The notes beneath the pieces were generated by a model that did no database searches, was not told the DNA's origin, and saw only the letters and a program-made list of their open reading frames with translations. From UBA7662 sp036787895 (GTDB lineage Bacteria; Bacteroidota; Bacteroidia; UBA7662), in the NCBI GenBank assembly GCA_036787895.1, contig DAIQOK010000020.1:1-64000 (forward strand): a DNA stretch of 64,000 nucleotides, read 5' to 3'. The translations under genes and the position numbers were made by a program. Positions 23,934 through 32,039 of this stretch are shown piece by piece. Within the stretch, counting starts at the first letter, position 1; every line of letters starts with the position of its first letter.

Positions 23934-25898
23934 ATGAAAAAAGTATTTCCATTATTCACCACTTTAGTTGTTTTGGTTTTACAAGTAGAGGCAACCGACC
24001 CAACACGACGTTGGGGCAAGTACTCAGGCGGTCCAGCTACAGATTTTATTCGAGCGTCAATAACCGATAACACAGGCAATATTTACGTCACTGGTTATAC
24101 GGAAAACACGGGATTAGCTACTGCTGGAGCAAGTCAGCTAACTTTTGGTGGTTTTCGCGATGCTTACTTAAGCAAATATGATTTAAATGGCATATTACAA
24201 TGGACAACTTACATTGGAGGTAGTGGCGAAGACAGAGGCACTTCGATAGCCATTCTACCGGGTAGCAACAATATTGTTGTAACCGGTTATACCAATAGTA
24301 CAAACAACATTTCTAATCCATCAGCTCATCAGTCCAATTATGGCGGTGGATCAAATGATTGCTTTTTGATTTGTTATTCCCCGTCAGGCACTAAATTATG
24401 GGCTACTTATTTTGGAAGTACAGGCAAAGATGAACCCTATGCTGTAGTCACCAATGACTTTGGTGATATTTTTCTAACCGGAGTGTCTGCTAGTTCAACA
24501 TTAATGACAACACCGAATGCATTCGATGTTTCATACAATGGTGGAGACGATGGTTTTCTTGCTCGATTTACTGAAAATGGCCTCTTGGTCTGGTCGACTT
24601 ATATTGGAGGAAGCGGATCTGAAACAATGTATGCAGCCGTAACTTCCGACAGTATGGTTTGGGTAGCTGGCAAAACTTCCAGTTTGGAGCTGGCTACACC
24701 AAATGTCTATCAAGTCTCAAAAAGTAATGGTGTGGACGGTATACTTTATGCGTTCAATCGTAACGGAAGTAGAAGTTGGTCAACTTATTTCGGTGGGAAT
24801 GGTGAAGATATAATTTGGGGAATTGGTTACTCCAATGCCTTTGGAACTTTTATGCCATCAGGAAGAATTTATTTATCTGGACAGACTACTAGTACTTCAG
24901 GGATTGCTACTCAAGGTGCACATCAAACCACCTATGGTGGTGGAACTGATGCACTCGTTGCCACATTTAGTCGATTTGGTGCCCTGGAATGGGCAACTTA
25001 CATTGGCGGTTCTGGTCTTGACATGTCCTATGGAATGACATTTAATTCAAGCACAGATTTATTGGTAACAGGTGGAACCCAAAGCTTCAACGGAATTAGT
25101 ACGCCAGGTGCTTTTCAGATGACTTTAGGTGGAAGTGATGATGCATTTCTTATGCGATTTAGTCCTCAAGGACAACGAAAATGGGGCACCTATTATGGAG
25201 GTTCAGGAAGTGACTGGGGTTATAATGTAAGTTGTAACATGGAAGGAGATATTATATTAGCTGGCTTTACGACAAGTCAAAATCAAGTTTCTTTTCCGCA
25301 AAGCAATAGTCTTGGCGGTTTTGATGGTTTATTGGTCAGATTTCTTGAATGCCCTGAAACGTTGCTTTTTGAACAGCCCACAGATACCGTAACCATTGTT
25401 GGGGCAACTGTAACCTTTCAGGTTGTGCCTACTGTCTTAGTTACATATCAATGGCAAGTTGATAATGGAACTGGCTTCGTGAATTTAAGTAATGCGGGGC
25501 CCTATAGTGGGGTAACCACCGATATACTTACTGTATCTAACATTTCACCTTGGATGAACAATTATAAATTCAGATGCCTAATTACAAACAATACTTGCAC
25601 AGACACTTCCGATATGGCTAACTTGAGTTTAGGCAATTTAAGTGTAAACAAATTAACTCGGCTGTCAGTTAACATATATCCTAATCCAAATCAAGGCAAC
25701 TTTGTAATAAGCGATGGTTCCAATCTGAATTTCGAAATGGTCACGGTTTACGATGTAAGAGGTAGAATCATCCAGACTTTTCAAAATCTGGAAAACCCAA
25801 CACATTTAATTATGCCGATTCTTGCACCGGGTATCTACATTGTAGAATCAAGAACTAGTTCAGGTATAGGAACCAATAGAATTATTATCAACGACTAA
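23934..25898 (+). CDS. SBBP beta-propeller repeat protein with T9SS type A signal
   Basis: 654 residues: signal peptide (MKKVFPLFTTLVVLVLQVEA), then seven repeats of about 55-60 residues built around W-x-T-Y-x-G-G-S-G-x-D (for example near QWTTYIGGSGEDRG and KWGTYYGGSGSDWG), which form an SBBP-type beta-propeller. An Ig-like domain follows (TYQWQVDNGTGFVNLS), and the C-terminus carries the T9SS sorting signal (IYPNPNQGNF ... IYIVES). It is predicted to be displayed or released at the cell surface. No catalytic motif is seen; ligand binding or adhesion is possible. The DNA looks AT-richer than its neighbours by eye, as often for large surface proteins. Confidence 0.85.
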   Translation: MKKVFPLFTTLVVLVLQVEATDPTRRWGKYSGGPATDFIRASITDNTGNIYVTGYTENTGLATAGASQLTFGGFRDAYLSKYDLNGILQWTTYIGGSGEDRGTSIAILPGSNNIVVTGYTNSTNNISNPSAHQSNYGGGSNDCFLICYSPSGTKLWATYFGSTGKDEPYAVVTNDFGDIFLTGVSASSTLMTTPNAFDVSYNGGDDGFLARFTENGLLVWSTYIGGSGSETMYAAVTSDSMVWVAGKTSSLELATPNVYQVSKSNGVDGILYAFNRNGSRSWSTYFGGNGEDIIWGIGYSNAFGTFMPSGRIYLSGQTTSTSGIATQGAHQTTYGGGTDALVATFSRFGALEWATYIGGSGLDMSYGMTFNSSTDLLVTGGTQSFNGISTPGAFQMTLGGSDDAFLMRFSPQGQRKWGTYYGGSGSDWGYNVSCNMEGDIILAGFTTSQNQVSFPQSNSLGGFDGLLVRFLECPETLLFEQPTDTVTIVGATVTFQVVPTVLVTYQWQVDNGTGFVNLSNAGPYSGVTTDILTVSNISPWMNNYKFRCLITNNTCTDTSDMANLSLGNLSVNKLTRLSVNIYPNPNQGNFVISDGSNLNFEMVTVYDVRGRIIQTFQNLENPTHLIMPILAPGIYIVESRTSSGIGTNRIIIND

Positions 25899-25914
25899 AG
25901 ACATAAAAGCAGAC

Positions 25915-27174
25915 ATGTCTTTATCAAGTTCAACGCTTCACGCTGATTCTCAATTAGTATCCTCATATTACGATGCACTGGAACATCAAGGTGGTATAAA
26001 AACTCCAATTTACCAATCCTCTACCTTTAGCTTTCCGGATGCGGCAGCTATGAAACGCATTTTCGCCATCAAAAATGGTTATGCACGATTTGAAGCTGAC
26101 GAAAAGGAAGCCATGGTTTATGGCCGTTGGAATCACCCGGGCCTGCAAACGTTAGAAGCACGATTGTGTGTATGGGATCAAGGCGAAGCTGGTTTGGCCT
26201 TTGAATCCGGCATGGCTGCCATAAGCAGTTGTTGGTTGGCATTACTTCGGCCGGGAGATGTAATCTTGTACAGCAATCCCTTATATGGTGGCAGCGACGC
26301 CTTTATTCACAACCAATTGGCGGCCATGCAAATCGAAAGTTTAGCTTTTGATGCTAAAGAGTCGGTTGAAGAAATATTGGGCAGGCTCAAATTGAGTGGC
26401 TATGAAAACAAGGTGAAACTCATTCATGTGGAGACCCCATGTAATCCGCACAACCTGATGATTGACCTCGAAGTGGTTCGCGAGCTCAAAAACACGCTTT
26501 CATCCGCTCAAAAAGAAGTCATAATAACTGTCGATAATACCTATTACGGCCCTGTTTTCCAACAACCCATTAAACATGGTGCCGATGTGGTTTTATATTC
26601 AGCAACTAAATACATTGGCGGGCATAGCGATGTGATGGCAGGTGCTTGTGTTGGTCGACAGGATATAATCGATAAAATCAGAAGCTGGCGTACACAATTA
26701 GGCGGTACCGCCTCACCTTTCACTTGTTTTTTATTACTCCGCAGTTTGGAAACACTGTCATTGCGAATGGAAAAGGCTGCCCATAATGCACGTATTCTGG
26801 CTGATTGGCTGCATAAACATCCAAAAGTACTTCAGGTATATTATCCAGAACTGCACGGAGAAGAAAACAGCGTCAACAACCAAATTTTCCGCAAACAATG
26901 TGAAGCTGCTGGAGCCATGATTGCCTTTGATATCCAGGGGGATGAAACTGTGGCCTTTCGCTTCCTCGACAAGCTGAAGCTAATCAAGCTGGCAGTCAGT
27001 CTGGGTGGAACGGAAAGTTTATGTGCGCATCCAGCCACGACCAGTCATGCGCCCCTTTCGGCAGCCGATCGGGCCAAATATGGCATTGGAGAAAATATGA
27101 TACGTTTTTCAGTGGGCATAGAACATCCGGCCGATATACAGCAGGATCTTGAACAGGCTTTAGCGCAAGTTTAA
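25915..27174 (+). CDS. Cys/Met metabolism PLP-dependent enzyme (methionine gamma-lyase / cystathionine gamma-synthase family)
   Basis: 419 residues. The PLP lysine is K232 in SATKYIGGHSDVMAG; D207 in VDNTY binds the pyridine nitrogen, and YGR at 69-71 and the GMAAISS loop near 99-105 complete the cofactor site. The fold is that of cystathionine gamma-synthase, cystathionine lyase and methionine gamma-lyase. The late SLGGTESLCAHPATTSHA motif binds substrate carboxylate. Which of the three activities applies cannot be decided by eye; Bacteroidota members of this branch are often annotated as methionine gamma-lyase-like. It starts 16 bases after the SBBP gene and its stop is one base from the convergent methyltransferase stop. 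Confidence 0.87.
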   Translation: MSLSSSTLHADSQLVSSYYDALEHQGGIKTPIYQSSTFSFPDAAAMKRIFAIKNGYARFEADEKEAMVYGRWNHPGLQTLEARLCVWDQGEAGLAFESGMAAISSCWLALLRPGDVILYSNPLYGGSDAFIHNQLAAMQIESLAFDAKESVEEILGRLKLSGYENKVKLIHVETPCNPHNLMIDLEVVRELKNTLSSAQKEVIITVDNTYYGPVFQQPIKHGADVVLYSATKYIGGHSDVMAGACVGRQDIIDKIRSWRTQLGGTASPFTCFLLLRSLETLSLRMEKAAHNARILADWLHKHPKVLQVYYPELHGEENSVNNQIFRKQCEAAGAMIAFDIQGDETVAFRFLDKLKLIKLAVSLGGTESLCAHPATTSHAPLSAADRAKYGIGENMIRFSVGIEHPADIQQDLEQALAQV

Positions 27175-27175
27175 T

Positions 27176-28360
27176 CTACTTTTTACGTAAAACAGCGCCG
27201 TAAAGCACATCTCCACCTTCTACGGAAGTCTGGAAGTACTGCTGCTTTTCCAATTTTAATTCTGGTATTGCCGCCAGCTTTTCAACGACTTCTTCATTTT
27301 CCTGTCGATACACAGAACACGTCAGATAAATAAGTCGGCCACCCGACTTTAAAGCAAAAGCCAATTGTTTGGCTATTCGAAACTGCTTATCGCTGAACTC
27401 GGCGATGGTTTCTGGATCAAACTGATCGAGTACTTCCGGGGTATTTGCCCATGTGCCGGATCCACTACAGGGCACATCGGCCAAAATTGCGTCAAACTGT
27501 TTGGGGAAAGATTGTTGCATGGCCAAAGCTCCCAAAACCGTGTGATCGACCACGGCCTGGCTATAATTACGTAACCCTGCCTTTTTGAAGCGCTCATGCA
27601 GGTTTTTCAGCATATTGTCGCGAATGTCGGTTACAAACAAACTAATACCAGGTTCGAGGTCATATAAAAGCAAAGATTTTCCACCACCACCGGCACAAGC
27701 GTCTAGCCAGCGTTCCCCGGCTTTTGGTTCGAATAGCTGGGCGGTTAATTGAGAGGCCAAATCCTGCACTTCGATTTTGGCTTGTTGCCAGGCCTGTAGC
27801 GCCTCCAGTTTGGTGCCTGCTTTAACTGCTAGGGCTTGCTCATTTAAAGCGGTGGTTTCGAAGGCAATATTGGCCTTCTCTAATTCTCCCTTTACCGACG
27901 CTTCCTTGCTACGACGCATGCGTAGCCACAGTTTCCGTTGGCTCAGATGTGATTTTAAGAACGATTGCTGGTCGATTTCAGAAGAAATGGCTGTTATTTC
28001 AGGGAAATAACTTTCCCAGTAGGGCGCTAAACCCGATGCTGTCAAATATTCCCAACGATTGGCTACTTCCAGGTCCCAAGTTGTTTGAAATAACTTCTCA
28101 CTCCAATACTGCACAAAAAAATCAGCAGCTTGCGGCTGACAAAGATAACGACCCAATAAAACCTGGACTTCTTTGGTTTGCTCAGGGAACAATCGTTTGA
28201 CCCTGAAGTAATCAAATACTAAAGTGCCCACTTCCCGGCGATCGCGCGAACCCATTTGGGGAAAGGACTTAAAATGTCCGGGTAAAAAACTCGCCAGACT
28301 GCCATGCCGGAACGCTTTTAGCGCCTGCAGGGTCTGGGTCATCCGTAAATCGGGATGCAT
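27176..28360 (-). CDS. RsmB/NOP-family RNA (cytosine-5) methyltransferase
   Basis: 394 residues. An N-terminal helical NusB-like/RNA-binding region precedes the Rossmann methyltransferase core: LDACAGGGGKSLLL (SAM-binding motif I), DIRDNML, ADVPCSGSGTW (motif IV with catalytic-type cysteine) and YLTCSVYRQENEEVV (motif VI catalytic cysteine). It methylates cytosine at C5 in 16S rRNA or another RNA. The start codon shares one base with the stop of the lipoprotein gene upstream (TGATG), and this is the last gene of a three-gene run with guaA. The exact RNA target is not evident. Confidence 0.87.
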   Translation of the reverse strand: MHPDLRMTQTLQALKAFRHGSLASFLPGHFKSFPQMGSRDRREVGTLVFDYFRVKRLFPEQTKEVQVLLGRYLCQPQAADFFVQYWSEKLFQTTWDLEVANRWEYLTASGLAPYWESYFPEITAISSEIDQQSFLKSHLSQRKLWLRMRRSKEASVKGELEKANIAFETTALNEQALAVKAGTKLEALQAWQQAKIEVQDLASQLTAQLFEPKAGERWLDACAGGGGKSLLLYDLEPGISLFVTDIRDNMLKNLHERFKKAGLRNYSQAVVDHTVLGALAMQQSFPKQFDAILADVPCSGSGTWANTPEVLDQFDPETIAEFSDKQFRIAKQLAFALKSGGRLIYLTCSVYRQENEEVVEKLAAIPELKLEKQQYFQTSVEGGDVLYGAVLRKK

Positions 28361-29475
28361 CAGGGTATGGGTTTAAATTGATAATCGCGGTATTCAAGCA
28401 GGCGTACTGCTCGGTTAATCAGTTGGTCATCGACTTCAAAAAAGTTAAAATCCTGAGCCAATTGGGTGCTATTTTCTTTAAAAGTAGTCAGGCGCCATTT
28501 TTGATGTTCCAGCCAGCGTTCGCCTATATACAGGGCATGATCGAATGCAATAAAGGCAGCTGTTTGGGGTTCCCCGGCGAATTTTGACTTAAACAACTCC
28601 TGAAATCGCTGACTGTTTGGATGATTAAAGCTAACGGCGGTTGAGCTGGTTACAAAAACCGGCAGTTGAGCATACAATTCCGGGTCGATAGTCGGAAAAT
28701 TCACCCAATTCGGCAAGCCAAAAACTTCGATTTTGAATTCCTCTTTCAACTCACTAAGAAGCTTCAGGCAATAAATGGCAAAATTTTCATCGGGTGTGGG
28801 GACATAAACCAGATTTTTCCGTCCCTTGACCAGTTTAGATTTGATTTCAGCTTTCGACGGTTGTTTTTTATCCATAACCCGAACCCCGTTATGCTGTTCC
28901 TGTAAAGCGGAAAGTATACGTATTTCAAGCTCTGTTTGCTTGGTCAGTGCCAAAACAACTGCATTTTCCTTTTTGGCATAACGTGCAATTTTAGCTGTGT
29001 GCATCTCCATGGGAGGACGGCTCTCAAACCAGCGGCTTTCACTGGCCAGATAAATACGATAAACTTCCGACTCATACTCGATAATCAAAGGAGCTGTCGA
29101 AATTGCCAGGGTATCCACTTTAACCGTGTTTACAACCTGCACCTTCAAGGGTAACCCACGACGTTGAAGACTATCGAAACCTACCAGGAAACCTTCCAAT
29201 ACCTGTAGTCGATCAAACAACAAATGATCAGCCAGGCCTTCTTCTGTTAAGGGCAATCTTAACTCCAGTTGGAGTGGTTTGATTGCCGGTTCTTCAGGCT
29301 TTTTGACACTAACTGTGGTTGTTTTCGCCTTTTCAGGTCTGACTTCCGTTGGTTGCTCACTCGTAGGTGGTGGTGCCGTTGCTTTGCAGGCCAACAACAA
29401 CATTGACAAGCAAAAGCCTAAAACAAAGTGCTTATTCCCACTCAATAGTAGCCGGTGGTTTCGAACTGATGTCAT
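28360..29475 (-). CDS. Lipoprotein with periplasmic-binding-protein-like (PBP1) fold
   Basis: 371 residues. The N-terminus ends in a lipobox (SMLLLAC, C near residue 30) preceded by a basic stretch, so it should be lipid-anchored. A proline/threonine-rich linker follows, then a region with PBP type I-like features (LVYVPTPDENFAIYCLKLLSEL, EVFGLPNWVNF, PVFVTSSTAVSFNHPNSQRFQELFKSKFAGEPQTAAFIAFDHAL) as in Bacteroidota substrate-binding/LysM-associated proteins. No transporter gene is nearby. The ATG at 29475 lies 44 bases inside the 3' end of guaA and the stop overlaps the start of the methyltransferase, so it is translationally coupled on both sides. Function is unknown. Confidence 0.72.
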   Translation of the reverse strand: MTSVRNHRLLLSGNKHFVLGFCLSMLLLACKATAPPPTSEQPTEVRPEKAKTTTVSVKKPEEPAIKPLQLELRLPLTEEGLADHLLFDRLQVLEGFLVGFDSLQRRGLPLKVQVVNTVKVDTLAISTAPLIIEYESEVYRIYLASESRWFESRPPMEMHTAKIARYAKKENAVVLALTKQTELEIRILSALQEQHNGVRVMDKKQPSKAEIKSKLVKGRKNLVYVPTPDENFAIYCLKLLSELKEEFKIEVFGLPNWVNFPTIDPELYAQLPVFVTSSTAVSFNHPNSQRFQELFKSKFAGEPQTAAFIAFDHALYIGERWLEHQKWRLTTFKENSTQLAQDFNFFEVDDQLINRAVRLLEYRDYQFKPIP

Positions 29476-30955
29476 AAACTACTCTGTTTACCCCTTTTAC
29501 TTTGTTAATGATCTCGTTAGAGACTTTCGCCAAAAATTCAAAAGGCAAATGACACCAATCTGCTGTCATGCCGTCGAGACTTTCAACAGCACGCAACGCA
29601 ATCACGTATTCATAGGTTCTTTCATCTCCCATCACCCCCACTGAACGAACAGGCAGGAAAATGGCTCCTGCTTGCCATACTTTATCATAAAGTCCGTAAG
29701 CCTTGAGGTTCTCGATATAGATGTCATCGGCCTCTTGTAATATACGGACTTTCTCCGGGCTTATATCGCCTAAAATACGAATGCCTAAGCCCGGGCCTGG
29801 AAACGGATGGCGACCTAGTATATCCATTGGTATACCAAGGGCTTTGCCTACTTCTCTCACCTCGTCTTTAAAGAGGGTATTGAGCGGCTCAACTACCTTT
29901 AATTTCATATCATCAGGCAAACCACCCACATTGTGGTGCGATTTGATAGTTTGTGAGGGGCCATTTACCGAAATCGACTCAATAACGTCGGGATAAATGG
30001 TGCCCTGACCCAACCAGCTTACATCTTGTATACGGTGAGATTCTTGGTCAAAAACATCGATAAATACCTTACCAATTGCTTTACGTTTGGCTTCAGGTTC
30101 GGATACGTCTTTAAGAGCAGCATAAAACTGATTAGCCGCACGAACACCGGTTACATTCAGGTCGAGTCTTTTGTATATTTCCAATACTTTTTCGAATTCA
30201 TCTTTTCTGAGCAGACCGTTATCGATGAATATACAATGCAATTGTTTGCCGATGGCGTGCTGAATAAGGACGGCTGCCACGGTTGAATCTACGCCACCGC
30301 TTAATCCCATCACTACCTGGTCGGTGCCTAATTTGGCCTTTAAATTCTCGATAGTGCTGGTAATAAAATGATCTGGCGTCCAATCCTGGCTGCAGCCACA
30401 AATACCTACCAGAAAGTTATAGATAAGCTTCTTGCCGTCGGTACTGTGGGTTACCTCGGGATGAAACTGAATGCCATAAATGTTCTTTCCACTGAAGCGA
30501 AATGCGGCATTGGTCACCGATTCGGTACTGGCCAACAGCTCCACATCCGCTGCCAAATGGGTGATGGTATCACTATGCGACATCCACACCTGGCTGCTGA
30601 GTTCGATGTCTTTAAAAAGTGGATTGGGCTGGAGATACGTAAGATTAGCCCGACCATATTCCCGGGTTTTGGAGGGCATCACACTACCCCCATATTGTTT
30701 GGTGAGCAATTGGGCGCCATAACAAACGCCTAATACCGGGTAATTGGCTAAAATAGCCTGCAAATCGGGATTGGGAGCAAGCGGATCATTGGTCGAATAC
30801 GGGCTACCCGATAAAATCACGCCTTTTACCTCGTCATCGAGTTTCGGAATTTTGTTGAAAGGGTGTATTTCACAATAAACATGCTGTTCGCGCACTCTTC
30901 GTGCAATAAGTTGGGTGTATTGTGAGCCGAAATCGAGTATGATGATTTTTTGCAT
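29432..30955 (-). CDS. guaA: GMP synthase (glutamine-hydrolysing)
   Basis: 507 residues from ATG 30955 (MQKIIILDFGSQYTQLIARR), the canonical N-terminus; an upstream in-frame extension is rejected. The class I glutaminase carries C78 in GVCYGAQLL and the His/Glu pair in GIQFHPEVTHS; the ATP pyrophosphatase loop is GLSGGVDSTVAAVL; the dimerisation domain ends in the family's characteristic KPPATIEWE. It converts XMP to GMP. The minus-strand -7 box TATTTTTG at 30966-30959 ends three bases before the ATG, predicting a leaderless transcript. The lipoprotein gene begins inside its 3' end. Confidence 0.97.
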   Translation of the reverse strand: MQKIIILDFGSQYTQLIARRVREQHVYCEIHPFNKIPKLDDEVKGVILSGSPYSTNDPLAPNPDLQAILANYPVLGVCYGAQLLTKQYGGSVMPSKTREYGRANLTYLQPNPLFKDIELSSQVWMSHSDTITHLAADVELLASTESVTNAAFRFSGKNIYGIQFHPEVTHSTDGKKLIYNFLVGICGCSQDWTPDHFITSTIENLKAKLGTDQVVMGLSGGVDSTVAAVLIQHAIGKQLHCIFIDNGLLRKDEFEKVLEIYKRLDLNVTGVRAANQFYAALKDVSEPEAKRKAIGKVFIDVFDQESHRIQDVSWLGQGTIYPDVIESISVNGPSQTIKSHHNVGGLPDDMKLKVVEPLNTLFKDEVREVGKALGIPMDILGRHPFPGPGLGIRILGDISPEKVRILQEADDIYIENLKAYGLYDKVWQAGAIFLPVRSVGVMGDERTYEYVIALRAVESLDGMTADWCHLPFEFLAKVSNEIINKVKGVNRVVYDISSKPPATIEWE

Positions 30956-30958
30956 GTG

Positions 30959-30966
30959 CAAAAATA
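30959..30966 (-). promoter_or_regulatory. -7 promoter box of guaA, leaderless candidate
   Basis: TATTTTTG on the minus strand matches TAnnTTTG. Three bases separate it from the ATG at 30955; the SRP RNA spacing would place the start of transcription within a base of the start codon. Confidence 0.55.
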
Positions 30967-31000
30967 GGCTTTCGCGATGATTTATGAAGCACGGCCGCAA

Positions 31001-31029
31001 TTGTTTCCGTGTGCGATTTTGTAGGTTTG
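31001..31029 (+). promoter_or_regulatory. gmhB promoter, leaderless candidate
   Basis: TTG at 31001-31003, 18-base spacer and TAGGTTTG at 31022-31029. The ATG begins at 31034, exactly five bases after the box, the same spacing as between box and RNA start in the SRP RNA gene. Confidence 0.65.
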
Positions 31030-31033
31030 TGAG

Positions 31034-31516
31034 ATGAGTAAAGCTTTGTTTCTCGACAGAGATGGCGTAATCAACCACGATTCAGGTGATTATACCTGCA
31101 GTCCCGAGGATTTTATTTTTAATCCAGGCATATTCGATTTTCTGAAAGCGATGCAGAATCGCGGCTACCGTTTGGTCGTAGTGACCAATCAGGGTGGTAT
31201 TGCTAAAGGACTATATAGTTTGGGAACTTTTGCGGCCATTAACCAAAAAATGCTCACGGCTTTCGCTGCGCATGATATCGTCCTTGATGAAGTCTATTTC
31301 TGCAGGCACCATCCTGATTTCGGAGCTTGCATTTGTCGCAAGCCGGGCAGTTTGTTCATAGAAAAGGCATTGGCACGCTTTGGCTACGACGCCTCGAAAA
31401 GTTTTATGATAGGTGACCGGGAACGAGATGTGGAAGCAGCTGCAGGTGCTGGGGTGAAGGGGTATTTGGTAGCCCAGAATAGCGTGTTGAAAAGTGTGGA
31501 TTTTCCAGATATATGA
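31034..31516 (+). CDS. gmhB: D-glycero-D-manno-heptose 1,7-bisphosphate 7-phosphatase-type HAD phosphatase
   Basis: 160 residues, a HAD-family IIIA histidinol-phosphatase/GmhB enzyme. The catalytic aspartates are D8 and D10 in FLDRDGVINHD; VVVTNQGGIAKG is motif II; the zinc-binding insertion CRHHPDFGACICRKP is present; and SFMIGDRERDVEAAAGAGV is motif IV. It dephosphorylates heptose bisphosphate on the way to ADP-heptose for the lipopolysaccharide core. Heptose kinases and the isomerase are not in this window. Transcription is predicted to begin at the A of the ATG. The thioredoxin-like gene follows 16 bases after the stop. Confidence 0.88.
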   Translation: MSKALFLDRDGVINHDSGDYTCSPEDFIFNPGIFDFLKAMQNRGYRLVVVTNQGGIAKGLYSLGTFAAINQKMLTAFAAHDIVLDEVYFCRHHPDFGACICRKPGSLFIEKALARFGYDASKSFMIGDRERDVEAAAGAGVKGYLVAQNSVLKSVDFPDI

Positions 31517-31532
31517 GCCTTAAAAGCAGTTT

Positions 31533-32030
31533 ATGCGTCAATTATGTCTTCTCATCCTGCTATTTAATTTTGGTTGCTCGTTCGTAGCCGGCCAAAATAC
31601 GAAAGCCCAACTTCTGCTCTTCTGGTCGGAAACCTGCCCAAATTGTATATTTTACGGCCCCGAAATCCGTCGGTTACAAGGCAAATACATTGAAACAGTT
31701 GAATGGATTTTCATCTTCCCCAATCTGACATCAACCGATAGCACAGCACATACTTATATACTTAAAAACAAACTCCAAGGCAAAATTGAGGTAGCTCGAG
31801 CTGCTGACTACGTTCAAAAATATAAAATTGAAGTAACCCCAGAGGTTGTGTTACTTGATCCGGCAGGAGCTTTACTCTATGCCGGCCGCATAGATAACAG
31901 TTACGAAAAAATCGGTCGGCGCCGGTTCAAAACCACTGAAACTGAATTAGCTGATCGCCTTCAAAAACTAGCAGATTATCAGTCCTTTCCGTATATTAGA
32001 ACACGTTCAGTGGGCTGTTTCCTGCATTAA
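31533..32030 (+). CDS. Exported thioredoxin-fold protein paired with a copper monooxygenase
   Basis: 165 residues with a signal peptide (MRQLCLLILLFNFGCSFVAGQ). The thioredoxin-type active site is CPNC in SETCPNCIFYGPEI; TPEVVLLDPAGALLYAGRID is the cis-proline side, and the protein ends with RTRSVGCFLH, an extra conserved-looking Cys near the C-terminus like the PxTxxVGCxI ending of redoxin-domain proteins encoded beside PHM-type monooxygenases. It starts 16 bases after gmhB and ends nine bases before the monooxygenase gene. A role in disulfide or copper/thiol chemistry for its neighbour in the periplasm or outside the cell is inferred, not shown. Confidence 0.78.
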   Translation: MRQLCLLILLFNFGCSFVAGQNTKAQLLLFWSETCPNCIFYGPEIRRLQGKYIETVEWIFIFPNLTSTDSTAHTYILKNKLQGKIEVARAADYVQKYKIEVTPEVVLLDPAGALLYAGRIDNSYEKIGRRRFKTTETELADRLQKLADYQSFPYIRTRSVGCFLH

Positions 32031-32039
32031 TTATCTACC

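Noticed and set aside
24000..25350. Periodic repetition that could suggest a repeat array
   Set aside because: It is protein-level SBBP repetition inside a coding sequence, not a CRISPR or DNA satellite; units are not identical in DNA.
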